A stretch of 64,000 bases of DNA, taken from assembly GCF_011516885.1 (NCBI RefSeq), contig NZ_WOTD01000008.1, forward strand, positions 1-64,000. Direction: 5' to 3'. This document shows, piece after piece, positions 45,749 through 53,811 of the stretch (positions are counted from its first letter, which is position 1; each line of letters opens with the position of its first letter). A program made the position numbers and the translations under genes. Source of the DNA: Acetobacter lambici (GTDB taxonomy: Bacteria; Pseudomonadota; Alphaproteobacteria; Acetobacterales; Acetobacteraceae). The notes beneath the pieces were generated by a model. The model was not told the origin of the DNA. It searched no databases and saw nothing but the letters and a program-made list of their open reading frames with translations.

Positions 45749-46369
45749 ATGAACCTGAAAAAAGATGAAAAAACCTGTCTTTTCATTGATGGATCAAGCC
45801 TGTATTCAACGTCCCGCAGCCTAGGCTTTGACGTTGATTACAAAAAACTGCTCGAATTTTTTGCAGCCAAAACGCATGTGATCCGCGCATACTATTACGC
45901 CGCCATTCTGGACACGGAGGATTACTCCCCCCTTAAGCCACTGACTGACTGGCTGTCCTATAACGGTTATTTTCTGGTGACCAAGCCTGCGCGCGAATTT
46001 ACGGATTCGACCGGCAAACGCCGCGTAAAAGGCAATATGGACATCGAAATCGCGGTGGACATGATGGAAATGGCCCCACACATAGACCACGCCATTCTGT
46101 TCAGCGGGGATTCTGACTTCCGCCGGGTGGTGGAAGCCGTGCAAAGGCAGGGTACGCGCGTATCTGTTGTCTCCTCCATGCGCTCCTCCCCGCCGCTTAT
46201 TGGCGATGACCTGCGCAGGCAGGCCGACCAGTTCCTGGAACTGGCGTCCCTTGGCGCCAACTTTACCCGCCGCCAGACAGAACCCAACCGTCCGCGCGCC
46301 AACAATCTTGCACCAGTCCGCCATCCGGCCGACCAGATGAGTGAACCCGAGGACGATCCGCTAAGCTGA
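45749..46369 (+). CDS. NYN domain protein (DUF88/LabA family), putative ribonuclease
   Basis: A 206-residue PIN-like nuclease-fold protein. The first acidic motif is LFIDGSSLYSTSRSLGF (D14). KGNMDIEIAVDMMEM carries the second acidic pair, and HAILFSGDSDFRRVVEAVQRQG the third, giving the four acidic residues of NYN/PIN RNases. The last 40 residues are polar and probably disordered. A GAGGA site lies seven bases before the ATG. The preceding 140 bases are notably AT-rich. The target RNA is unknown; homologues occur widely in alphaproteobacteria. Confidence 0.85.
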   Translation: MNLKKDEKTCLFIDGSSLYSTSRSLGFDVDYKKLLEFFAAKTHVIRAYYYAAILDTEDYSPLKPLTDWLSYNGYFLVTKPAREFTDSTGKRRVKGNMDIEIAVDMMEMAPHIDHAILFSGDSDFRRVVEAVQRQGTRVSVVSSMRSSPPLIGDDLRRQADQFLELASLGANFTRRQTEPNRPRANNLAPVRHPADQMSEPEDDPLS

Positions 46370-46504
46370 GCGAAATATTACAAAACAGAATTTTGCTCTA
46401 TGCCCTAGAACGTATCTGTTCCTCACACGTTTGGTCTGACACCACCCCATTCCGGGCCAAGTGCCTGCCAAAGGCCAAACGTCAAGGTTTTCTGGAGTTA
46501 ACTG

Positions 46505-47203
46505 ATGCCAACATGTTCCGAAGCCAGAAGCAAACTGCTTTCTCTGCTGCGTGGTGTTGAACACTTCAACACCGAAATTTTCCCCGCGAAGGAAGCCCTG
46601 TTTGCCAGTCTGGCCAAAGGGCAGGCTCCCGGCGCGCTGTTCATTGCCTGCGCCGATAGCCGCATCAACCCCAACCTGATCACCCAGACCGAACCGGGAG
46701 ATCTGTTTATTCTGCGTAACATTGGCAATCTGGTTCCCGCCTATGGGGAAATGCTGGGAGGTGTTTCCTCCGCCATTGAATATGCAGTGCTCGGGCTTGG
46801 TGTGTCCTCCATTATTGTATGCGGCCACTCCGACTGCGGCGCCATGAAAGCATTGCTCGAGCCCGAAAAAAACGGGCTGGATAAAATGCCCACGGTCCAG
46901 AGCTGGTTGCGCAATGCCGAAGCCGCACGGGCAGCAACAGTAAACACACTGCGCTCGGATGATGCAGGGCCAGCCACCGTACGCTGCCTTGCTGAACAGA
47001 ACGTGCTGCTCCAGCTTGCCCACCTACGCACCCACCCTGCCGTGGCTGCCGGTCTGGCGCGGAACACACTCTTCCTGCAAGGTTGGTTCTACGACATTGG
47101 CACTGGTGAAATTTCGGTGCTGGATGAACAAACCCGCACGAGTGTTCCGATCAGTGGTGTTATTCAAAAACTGCAAGAACAGACCGAGCAGGAAACTGCA
47201 TAA
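46505..47203 (+). CDS. Beta-class carbonic anhydrase
   Basis: A 232-residue zinc enzyme for CO2/bicarbonate conversion. The zinc ligands are C49 and D51-R53 (CADSRINPN) and H108 with C111 (CGHSDCGAMKALL), so both halves of the beta-class site are intact. A GGAGTT site precedes the ATG by six bases. It provides bicarbonate for carboxylases; no transporter is attached. The following gene starts 40 bases downstream on the same strand. Confidence 0.94.
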   Translation: MPTCSEARSKLLSLLRGVEHFNTEIFPAKEALFASLAKGQAPGALFIACADSRINPNLITQTEPGDLFILRNIGNLVPAYGEMLGGVSSAIEYAVLGLGVSSIIVCGHSDCGAMKALLEPEKNGLDKMPTVQSWLRNAEAARAATVNTLRSDDAGPATVRCLAEQNVLLQLAHLRTHPAVAAGLARNTLFLQGWFYDIGTGEISVLDEQTRTSVPISGVIQKLQEQTEQETA

Positions 47204-47243
47204 CACGTCTGGCTTCTGCACACCGGCGCTGCACCTTGGCTTT

Positions 47244-48111
47244 ATGGCTTTGGTGGGCGCCGGTTTTTTTTGGGCCAGCGCCAGCTTTGCAGCACCAGTG
47301 CAGACACTAAAAATCAGCACATGGAATATGGACTGGCTTCTGGCTCCCCAGACACAGAACGCTCCCCAGTTACCACCTGATATTCCCCACAGAACAGCGC
47401 CCGATTTTGCCGCCTTAGCCACATATGCCCAACGCCTGCACCCCGACCTGATCGGCTTGCAGGAAGTGGGCGATACAACAACCCTTGCACGCCTGTTTAA
47501 CGCGCAGGACTATCAGCTTTTTTTGTCTGGCGATGATATTGCACAGCATACAGCCCTTGCCGTGCGGCAGGGGCTGCGCATACGGCGCAACCCGGATGTA
47601 GCCGCTCTGGCACTCAGCCCCGGCAGTAACACAGCATCGCTTACGCAGTGGGTTGGATGTGACCATCCTTACGGGGGGAGCGGACTTACGGATTCTGGTT
47701 GTTCATTTCAAAACTGGCTGCTGGGATAACCCTTTATCCGAAAAACACCATGCCTGCCCCATTCTGTTCCAGCAGTTTCGCGCTTTGCAGGAATGGCTGA
47801 CCCAAAGGGTCAATAACGGAGAATCCTTTGCCATTATAGGGGATTTTAACCGCCGCATGACGCGCACGGACCCACTGTTCATAGCCCTTAATCAGATAGC
47901 ACCACTTGACCTTGTAACCGCAGGTTATGCCAATCCATGCCTGAACGGCAGTGCGTTTATTGATCATATTCTACTCGGCGGATCCGCTATCCAGTGGGAA
48001 GAACCGGGCTCGCTACGGGTTATGACCATTCCACAAGACACAGGCAGAACACTCAGCGACCACTGCCCCGTTTCTGTTACCCTGAAAATACCGCAACAAA
48101 AAACACCATAA
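47244..48111 (+). pseudogene. Endonuclease/exonuclease/phosphatase family gene, broken by a 1-base frameshift
   Basis: Two abutting frames together encode one exported EEP-fold protein. The first (47244 onward) has a signal peptide (ASASFAAP), the start motif LKISTWNMDWLL, and PDLIGLQEVGD with the catalytic Glu. The second, from about 47653, has RILVVHFKTGCWDNPL, IIGDFNRRM, FIDHILLG and SDHCPVSVTL, the remaining catalytic Asn, Asp and His motifs. Removing one G from the GGG at 47650-47652 joins them as TQW-LDVTIL. No catalytic motif is lost, so the event is recent or a sequencing error. A terminator follows directly. Confidence 0.8.
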
Positions 48112-48146
48112 AAAAGGGTCGCTACGTTTCCGTAGCAACCCTTTTT
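48111..48146. terminator. Bidirectional intrinsic terminator between the EEP gene and rhlE
   Basis: The long stem AAAAAGGGTCGCTACG / CGTAGCAACCCTTTTT (one C-A mismatch) carries a TTTC loop. A-rich and T-rich flanks allow termination in both directions between convergent genes. Confidence 0.9.
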
Positions 48147-48162
48147 GTAACTTATGGCCCGA

Positions 48163-49476
48163 TCAGGCGTGAGCACCAGACCTGTGCGAAGAACCCGGGC
48201 GCCCACCAGAGCGACGTGGCGGACCACCACGGCCGCCGCCGCCGCCACCACCATTACGCGGCGGACCACCACGGCCACGGCCGCCACCACCGCCACCACC
48301 CAGAACAGGCGGGCGCTGCGTGGAGAACTCGGCTTCTTCCGAATGCCACGGATGATCGCGCACAACGGGAATGGACTTCCCGATTGTTTTTTCAATATCT
48401 TTCAGCCATGCGCGCTGTTCCGCATCGCAGAAGGAAACGGCCCAGCCATCACGCCCGGCACGAGCGGTACGGCCAATACGGTGCACATAGCTTTCTGGCA
48501 CATTTGGCAGATCGTAGTTGAACACGTGGCTGACTTCATCCACGTCAATCCCACGGGCAGCAATATCAGTTGCCACCAGAACCTTGACCGAACCGGCACG
48601 AAAGCCCTTCATGGCCCGCTCACGCGCACCCTGAGACTTGTTGCCGTGAATGGCCTCGGCTGTAACGCTGTTCTTGTTAAGGAACTCGGCAACCTTATTG
48701 GCTTCATGCTTCATCAGCGTGAACACCACGGCGCGAGCAACCTTGTCAGATTCCACCATCGTCAGCAGCGCATCGCGCTTGTCGCTGGTGCCATTCACGA
48801 ACATGATGGCCTGCTGAATGCGGTCAACCGTGCTTGAAGGTGGAGCAACTTCCACCCGAGCAGGGTTGTTCAGCAAGGATGCGGCAAGGTCCTCAATGCT
48901 TTTGGGCATTGTAGCCGAGAACAGCAGGGTCTGCCGCTGCGCGGGAACAAAGCTCATAATCCGGCGGATATCGCGCACAAACCCCATATCAAGCATACGG
49001 TCGGCTTCGTCGAGCACAAGGATTTCCAGCCCGGAAAGGTCAATATAACCCTGACCGATCAGGTCCAGCAGGCGGCCTGGCGCGGCCACAAGCACATCCA
49101 CGCCGCGGCGCATGGCCTCGACCTGCCTGCCCTGCCCCACACCACCGAACACAACGGCCTGTGAAAACTTCATGTACTTCGCATAAGCTTTGAAGCTGTC
49201 ACTGATCTGGGCGACCAGTTCACGCGTGGGAGCCAGCACCAGAGCGCGTGGCTGCTTGGGAGCCGTAGCCTTGGGGTTGTTATGCAGATGTTGCAAGATC
49301 GGCAGCGCAAAAGATGCGGTCTTGCCTGTTCCTGTCTGCGCAAGACCTAACAGATCACGCCCTTCGAGCAGATGCGGAATGGAACCCGCCTGAATGGGAG
49401 TAGGTATTTCGTACCCTTGATCCGTCAGCGCCTGCAACAGGGGTGCAGCTAGTTTCAGATCCGAAAAAGTAGTCAT
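48163..49476 (-). CDS. rhlE: DEAD-box ATP-dependent RNA helicase, RhlE type
   Basis: A 437-residue helicase. The Q motif and motif I read PTPIQAGSIPHLLEGRDLLGLAQTGTGKT (Q motif near residue 22, Walker A AQTGTGKT near 45). DEAD is in VLDEADRMLDMG, motif III is LFSATMP, and motif VI is YVHRIGRTARAG. The last 60 residues are Gly/Arg-rich (RGGPPR repeats), an RNA-binding tail. RhlE-type helicases remodel ribosome precursors and mRNA, often at low temperature. A long spacer lies upstream. Confidence 0.93.
   Translation of the reverse strand: MTTFSDLKLAAPLLQALTDQGYEIPTPIQAGSIPHLLEGRDLLGLAQTGTGKTASFALPILQHLHNNPKATAPKQPRALVLAPTRELVAQISDSFKAYAKYMKFSQAVVFGGVGQGRQVEAMRRGVDVLVAAPGRLLDLIGQGYIDLSGLEILVLDEADRMLDMGFVRDIRRIMSFVPAQRQTLLFSATMPKSIEDLAASLLNNPARVEVAPPSSTVDRIQQAIMFVNGTSDKRDALLTMVESDKVARAVVFTLMKHEANKVAEFLNKNSVTAEAIHGNKSQGARERAMKGFRAGSVKVLVATDIAARGIDVDEVSHVFNYDLPNVPESYVHRIGRTARAGRDGWAVSFCDAEQRAWLKDIEKTIGKSIPVVRDHPWHSEEAEFSTQRPPVLGGGGGGGRGRGGPPRNGGGGGGGRGGPPRRSGGRPGSSHRSGAHA
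48203..48305 (-). repeat. Low-complexity GGC/GGN-rich DNA coding the RhlE glycine tail
   Basis: The stretch consists of runs of GCC/ACC triplets (plus strand) that encode two imperfect copies of a Gly-rich block around RGGPPR. Slippage-prone triplet DNA explains the variable tail length expected among homologues. Confidence 0.55.
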
Positions 49477-49971
49477 TTAGGGGCAACCTCTCCATGCACC
49501 TGAAAACGAGTCACATCCACCTTATTTTCAGTCACGCACTACCAAACCAAAATTGATGACAGAGCAGAACCGTCTCTAAGCCAGACCGGACGGACAGGTC
49601 AGCATGAATTTTATTACATTACAGACAGAATAAGAAATTTTCGGAATCATGCATCCCGCGCATACTGTCTTGGAAGAATTATATAAAAGCAGTCTGAGCG
49701 CCCCGCAAGGGTTCCGTACCATATTGGTCCGAAAATAAGCAGCCCGCAGAACTGTTACAACATCTGCAAATCACGATCATCAGACACCCGATATATACAG
49801 GTTTTTTATCATATAACTAGTATTTTTAATATATTTTTGCACATGCGCTCCATGCAACACGCAATCCAGAGCGCTTGAAAACGGCTTGAATTCTAACTTA
49901 TTTTTTAGTCCGCCGTTAATAATCGCCCATAAATCCAGACATTTGCGCAACACCTGTTACCGGGCACCACC
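49477..49971. other. Intergenic region of 495 bases between metW and rhlE, no gene recognised
   Basis: No frame with a start signal and coding character is visible on either strand. The part near metW (about 49770-49920) is very AT-rich with TATA-like runs. The part near rhlE probably holds that gene's promoter and a leader. DEAD-box genes often have long leaders, but no conserved cold-shock element can be identified by eye. A small RNA cannot be excluded. Confidence 0.5.
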
Positions 49972-50571
49972 CTAGCGCCTGCGCAACAAAAACAGGGCCT
50001 GCTCCCCAAACAGATTGGCCAATCTTATGGAGCGCCGCCATGGAGCACGCTCGCCGTCTTCATCCACTGCCAGCCATTTTTCCACGATATATCCATCCTT
50101 GCGACAAAGTTCGAGAAAATCCCGAATCGTGCAGGGGTGAATATTCGGCGTCTCATACCAAGGTGTATGCCATACGGCGGTCATGGGCATGCACCCGCCC
50201 AGCAGGAGCCGCAACCGGAGTTGCCAATGCCCGAAATTCGGAAACGAGACGATGGCGTACCGACCTATCCGTAACATCTGCCGCAAAACCTCCCTTGGGC
50301 GTTCAACCGCCTGCAAGGTCCGCTGGAGCACAACGTAATCAAACGAATGATCGGGGTAATAGGCCAGATCGTGGTCCGCATCCCCATGCACAACGGGCAG
50401 ACCGTGGGCTACGGAGCGGGTTACCAGTTCCATGTTCAGTTCAATACCGCGGGCATCGCACCCACGCTCGCGGTATAAATGGCCGATCAGTGTGCCATCC
50501 CCACTCCCAATATCGAGCACACGGGTGCGGGGTTCGATCATGTCCGCGATCAGGCGTTGGTCAAGACGCAT
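49972..50571 (-). CDS. metW: Methionine biosynthesis protein MetW
   Basis: A 199-residue SAM-methyltransferase-fold protein that works with MetX in homoserine acylation. The SAM-binding motif is VLDIGSGDGTLIGHL, followed by DLAYYPDHSFDYVVLQRTLQAVERP and ISFPNFGHW-type residues (VSFPNFGHW). The ATG at 50571 shares its A with the metX stop, so the two are coupled. The MetX-MetW pair is standard in alphaproteobacteria. Confidence 0.94.
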   Translation of the reverse strand: MRLDQRLIADMIEPRTRVLDIGSGDGTLIGHLYRERGCDARGIELNMELVTRSVAHGLPVVHGDADHDLAYYPDHSFDYVVLQRTLQAVERPREVLRQMLRIGRYAIVSFPNFGHWQLRLRLLLGGCMPMTAVWHTPWYETPNIHPCTIRDFLELCRKDGYIVEKWLAVDEDGERAPWRRSIRLANLFGEQALFLLRRR

Positions 50572-51746
50572 CAGGACAATCCCGCATGTTCGGCAACACC
50601 ACACAAAAAGCCACGCACCGTCCGGTCAAAATCCGGTTCGTCCAGCAAAAAGGCGTCATGCCCCTTATCTGTTTCAATTTCAACGAACGAGACGTTGGCC
50701 GCAGCTCTGTTAAGTGCGCGTGCCAGGGTGCGCGCCGCCGATGTGGGGAAGAGCCAGTCCGAGGAAAAAGACACAACACAGAACCGCACCGCCGTGCCAG
50801 CAAAGGCTGGCGTCAGCTCGCCATCATGGTCGGCGGCAATATCGAACCAGTCCATAGCCCGTGTGATACTCAGATAGGAGTTGGCATCAAACCGCCGGAC
50901 AAAACTGGACCCCTGATAGCGCAGGTAGGATTCCACCTCAAAAATATCGCCAAAGGTGGAAACCGGGCCTTCCGGCCCCTGCCCGCTCGCAGGTCCACGG
51001 CGCATGCGCCGCCCGAATTTGCGGGTCAGCGCCTCCTCCGACAGGTAGGTAATATGCGCCATCATACGGGCAACGGCCAGCCCGCGCGCGGGCACAACAT
51101 CGGCCTCCCAGTATCGTCCGCCACGCCAGTCCGGGTCGGCTATAATGGCCTGACGCCCGACCTCGTTAAACGCAATGTTCTGGGCAGAGTGGAAGGGAGC
51201 CGTAGCAATGGGCATGACCGCAAGCATCATCTGCGGGTAGGTCACGGCCCATTCGAGCACCTGCATGCCCCCCATGGAGCCACCCACCACAGCAAACAGG
51301 CGCTCAATACCCAGACTGTGCACCAGCTTGTGCTGGGCACGGACCATATCGCGGATGGTAATGGGGGGGAATGCGGTGCCCCATAACTCGCCCGGCGCGC
51401 CCTGCCCATCGGTCCGTGGGGAGCGCGGCCCGGTGCTGCCCATGCAACCGCCCAGAACGTTGGAGCAGATCACAAAAAAACGGTTGGTATCAATCGGCTT
51501 GCCCGGGCCGACCATACGCTCCCACCAACCCGGTTTGCCTGTAAGCGGGTGTTTTTCCGCCACATACTGGTCACCCGTAAAGGCGTGGCAGATCAGAATG
51601 GCATTGTCTTTTTGGGGCGAGAGCTGACCATACGTACAATACGCAATATCAACAGGCGCCAGTGTTACCCCGCAGTCCAGTTCCACCCCTTCGGGAAAAC
51701 TGGCGTGCGGGTGATCACCAACGGTAAGGGGCGTTGTGCTGTTCAT
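50571..51746 (-). CDS. metX: Homoserine O-acyltransferase MetX
   Basis: A 391-residue alpha/beta-hydrolase-fold enzyme that activates homoserine for methionine synthesis. The nucleophile is S157 in [14 protein letters not shown]. The oxyanion/acyl-binding region is [16 protein letters not shown], and the Asp and His of the triad are toward the C-terminus ([18 protein letters not shown]). Whether acetyl- or succinyl-CoA is used cannot be decided by eye. A structured leader lies between lepA and this gene. Confidence 0.93.
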   Translation of the reverse strand: MNSTTPLTVGDHPHASFPEGVELDCGVTLAPVDIAYCTYGQLSPQKDNAILICHAFTGDQYVAEKHPLTGKPGWWERMVGPGKPIDTNRFFVICSNVLGGCMGSTGPRSPRTDGQGAPGELWGTAFPPITIRDMVRAQHKLVHSLGIERLFAVVGGSMGGMQVLEWAVTYPQMMLAVMPIATAPFHSAQNIAFNEVGRQAIIADPDWRGGRYWEADVVPARGLAVARMMAHITYLSEEALTRKFGRRMRRGPASGQGPEGPVSTFGDIFEVESYLRYQGSSFVRRFDANSYLSITRAMDWFDIAADHDGELTPAFAGTAVRFCVVSFSSDWLFPTSAARTLARALNRAAANVSFVEIETDKGHDAFLLDEPDFDRTVRGFLCGVAEHAGLS

Positions 51747-51765
51747 AAACCCGCTGCATTCTCCA

Positions 51766-51829
51766 CCCCGGACAGGCCGGGTAAAAAACAGTATCGGCCC
51801 CGGTTACACCAGCATTGCCAGACCGGGGG
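51766..51829 (-). promoter_or_regulatory. metX leader with alternative hairpins, attenuator-like
   Basis: Reading toward metX, four complementary segments occur: ACCCCCGG-type (51822-51829), ACCGGGG (51798-51805), CCCGG (51777-51781) and CCGGGG (51766-51771). Segments 1:2 and 3:4 can pair, and 2:3 or 1:4 can pair instead. A T6 run lies between segments 2 and 3 (51783-51788). This could simply be the lepA terminator, or an attenuator for metX. I could not match it to the SAM-II consensus. Confidence 0.4.
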
Positions 51830-51869
51830 TTTTTCCGGCCACGTTCAGGCAGAAGCCGGTGTTGAATAC

Positions 51870-53675
51870 CTAGTGTTCCATCTTGAGCGCAGCAAGGAAG
51901 GCGCTTTGTGGAATTTCCACCTTACCAAACTGGCGCATGCGCTTTTTGCCCTCTTTCTGCTTTTCCAGCAGTTTGCGCTTACGTGAGATGTCACCACCAT
52001 AACATTTGGCCGTCACATCCTTCGACAGGGCACCAATAGTCTCACGCGCGATAACACGGCTGCCAATAGCGGCCTGAATGGCAATCTTGAACAACTGGCG
52101 AGGGATCAGGTCTTTCAGACGCGCGCAGATGGAGCGCCCCCGTGTTTCGGCTGCGGAGCGGTGCGCAATAAAACACAGCGCATCCACCGGCTCCTGATTG
52201 ACCAGAATGGAGATACGCACAAGGTCACTCTCCTCATACCCATCCATCTGGTAATCAAAGCTTGCGTAACCGCGTGTGAGCGACTTGAGCCGGTCGTAGA
52301 AGTCGAACACCACCTCGTTCAGTGGGAGGCGGTAGACGGCCATGGCCCGGTTGCCCACATAAGTCAGGTCCACCTGAATACCGCGCCGCTCCGTGCACAG
52401 GGTCAGCACCGCGCCCAGATATTCGTCCGGCACCATAATGTTGGCCTTGATCCATGGTTCCTCGATTTTTTCAATCAGAGAGCCATCGGGCATGTCGGCC
52501 GGATTATGGAGTTCTTCCATCTCCCCATTGGTGCGATAGACTTTGTACACAACGGACGGTGCCGTTGCGATCAGGTCCAGATCGAACTCGCGGGAGAGAC
52601 GTTCCTGAATGATTTCCAGATGCAGCAGACCAAGGAAGCCGCAGCGGAACCCAAAGCCAAGGGCTGCCGATGTTTCTGCCTCGTAATGGAAAGACGCATC
52701 ATTCAGGCGCAGCTTGGCAAGGCTGTCGCGCAGCTTTTCAAAATCATCCGAGACAATGGGGTAAAGACCACACCACACGACCGGGATGGAGGGCTTAAAG
52801 CCGGGCAACGGCGTTGCGGCAGGGCGACGGTCATCGGTAATCGTGTCACCCACATTGCAGTCCGCCACGGTTTTGATCGCGGCGTTAATAAAGCCCATCT
52901 CACCCGGACCAAGGCTTTCCACCGCCGTCATACGCGGGGAGAACACACCAACCTGATCCACCTGATGCACTGCACCAGAGGACATCATGCGGACCTTCAT
53001 ACCCCGCTTAAGGCGACCTTCCTTAATACGCACCAGCACGATCACGCCCAGATAGGGGTCGTACCAGCTATCGACCAGCATGGCCTGCAACGGTTTTTCC
53101 GCATCCCCCTTGGGCGGCGGCAGACGGGTGACCACGGCCTCAAGAACACCTTCGATGTTCAGCCCGGTCTTGGCCGAAATCTCAACCGCGTCATCGGCTG
53201 GAATGCCTATGACTTCCTCAATCTGCGCCTTCACCCGCTCGGGCTCCGCCGCGGGCAGATCCACCTTATTGAGCACGGGCACAATATCGTGGTTGGCATC
53301 TATGGCCTGATAGACGTTGGCCAGAGTCTGGGCTTCCACCCCCTGGGACGCGTCCACCACCAGCAGCGAGCCTTCGCACGCGGCCAGGGAGCGGCTGACT
53401 TCGTAGGCAAAGTCAACATGTCCGGGCGTGTCCATGAGATTAAGGACGTAGGTCTTGCCATCCTTGGCAGGATAGGTAAGCCGGACGGTCTGCGCTTTAA
53501 TGGTAATGCCACGCTCCCGCTCCAGATCCATATTATCAAGAACCTGATTGGTCATCTCGCGGGCAGTCAGGGCTCCACACGCCTGAATCAGGCGGTCGGC
53601 CAGAGTGGACTTTCCATGATCGATATGTGCGATGATGGAAAAATTGCGGATGAGCGAAAGGGGTACGTCGGTCAT
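51870..53675 (-). CDS. lepA: Elongation factor 4 (LepA)
   Basis: A 601-residue translational GTPase, paralogue of EF-G, that acts on stalled or initiating ribosomes. G1 is [15 protein letters not shown]3 is DTPGHVDF and G4 is NKVDLP. The LepA-specific C-terminal domain ([25 protein letters not shown]) is complete. A perfect AATGCAC/GTGCATT inverted repeat lies about 80 bases upstream (53752-53767). Confidence 0.96.
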   Translation of the reverse strand: MTDVPLSLIRNFSIIAHIDHGKSTLADRLIQACGALTAREMTNQVLDNMDLERERGITIKAQTVRLTYPAKDGKTYVLNLMDTPGHVDFAYEVSRSLAACEGSLLVVDASQGVEAQTLANVYQAIDANHDIVPVLNKVDLPAAEPERVKAQIEEVIGIPADDAVEISAKTGLNIEGVLEAVVTRLPPPKGDAEKPLQAMLVDSWYDPYLGVIVLVRIKEGRLKRGMKVRMMSSGAVHQVDQVGVFSPRMTAVESLGPGEMGFINAAIKTVADCNVGDTITDDRRPAATPLPGFKPSIPVVWCGLYPIVSDDFEKLRDSLAKLRLNDASFHYEAETSAALGFGFRCGFLGLLHLEIIQERLSREFDLDLIATAPSVVYKVYRTNGEMEELHNPADMPDGSLIEKIEEPWIKANIMVPDEYLGAVLTLCTERRGIQVDLTYVGNRAMAVYRLPLNEVVFDFYDRLKSLTRGYASFDYQMDGYEESDLVRISILVNQEPVDALCFIAHRSAAETRGRSICARLKDLIPRQLFKIAIQAAIGSRVIARETIGALSKDVTAKCYGGDISRKRKLLEKQKEGKKRMRQFGKVEIPQSAFLAALKMEH

Positions 53676-53811
53676 GCTGCCCCTTTACGGTAAATAAAGA
53701 GAAAAGTCAGCCTGTTCCTCTGCTCCGGGCACCACTTTCGCGCAATTTTTTAATGCACGGGTGCATTGCCCTGCCAACACCCCAGCAAACAGGTGGGGAA
53801 AATCGCGCGCT

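Noticed and set aside
48203-48305. Triplet-rich repeats as a CRISPR-like or tandem array
   Set aside because: The repeats are in frame within rhlE and encode its Gly/Arg tail; there are no spacers.
49477-49971. Possible cold-shock leader motif or small RNA before rhlE
   Set aside because: No conserved cold-shock box, terminator or paired structure could be identified by eye, so only the gene-free region is reported.
51747-51869. SAM-II riboswitch before metX
   Set aside because: The expected stem plus pseudoknot pattern and conserved loop bases of SAM-II were not found; only the alternative-hairpin observation is kept.
52161-53693. 510-codon plus-strand frame opposite lepA
   Set aside because: Antisense to a complete LepA; no coding signals of its own.
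53752-53767. AATGCAC-GG-GTGCATT inverted repeat as a terminator of the MHYT-GGDEF-EAL gene
   Set aside because: On the minus strand the stem is followed by A, not T, and it lies closer to the lepA start; it is too short to call an operator with confidence.
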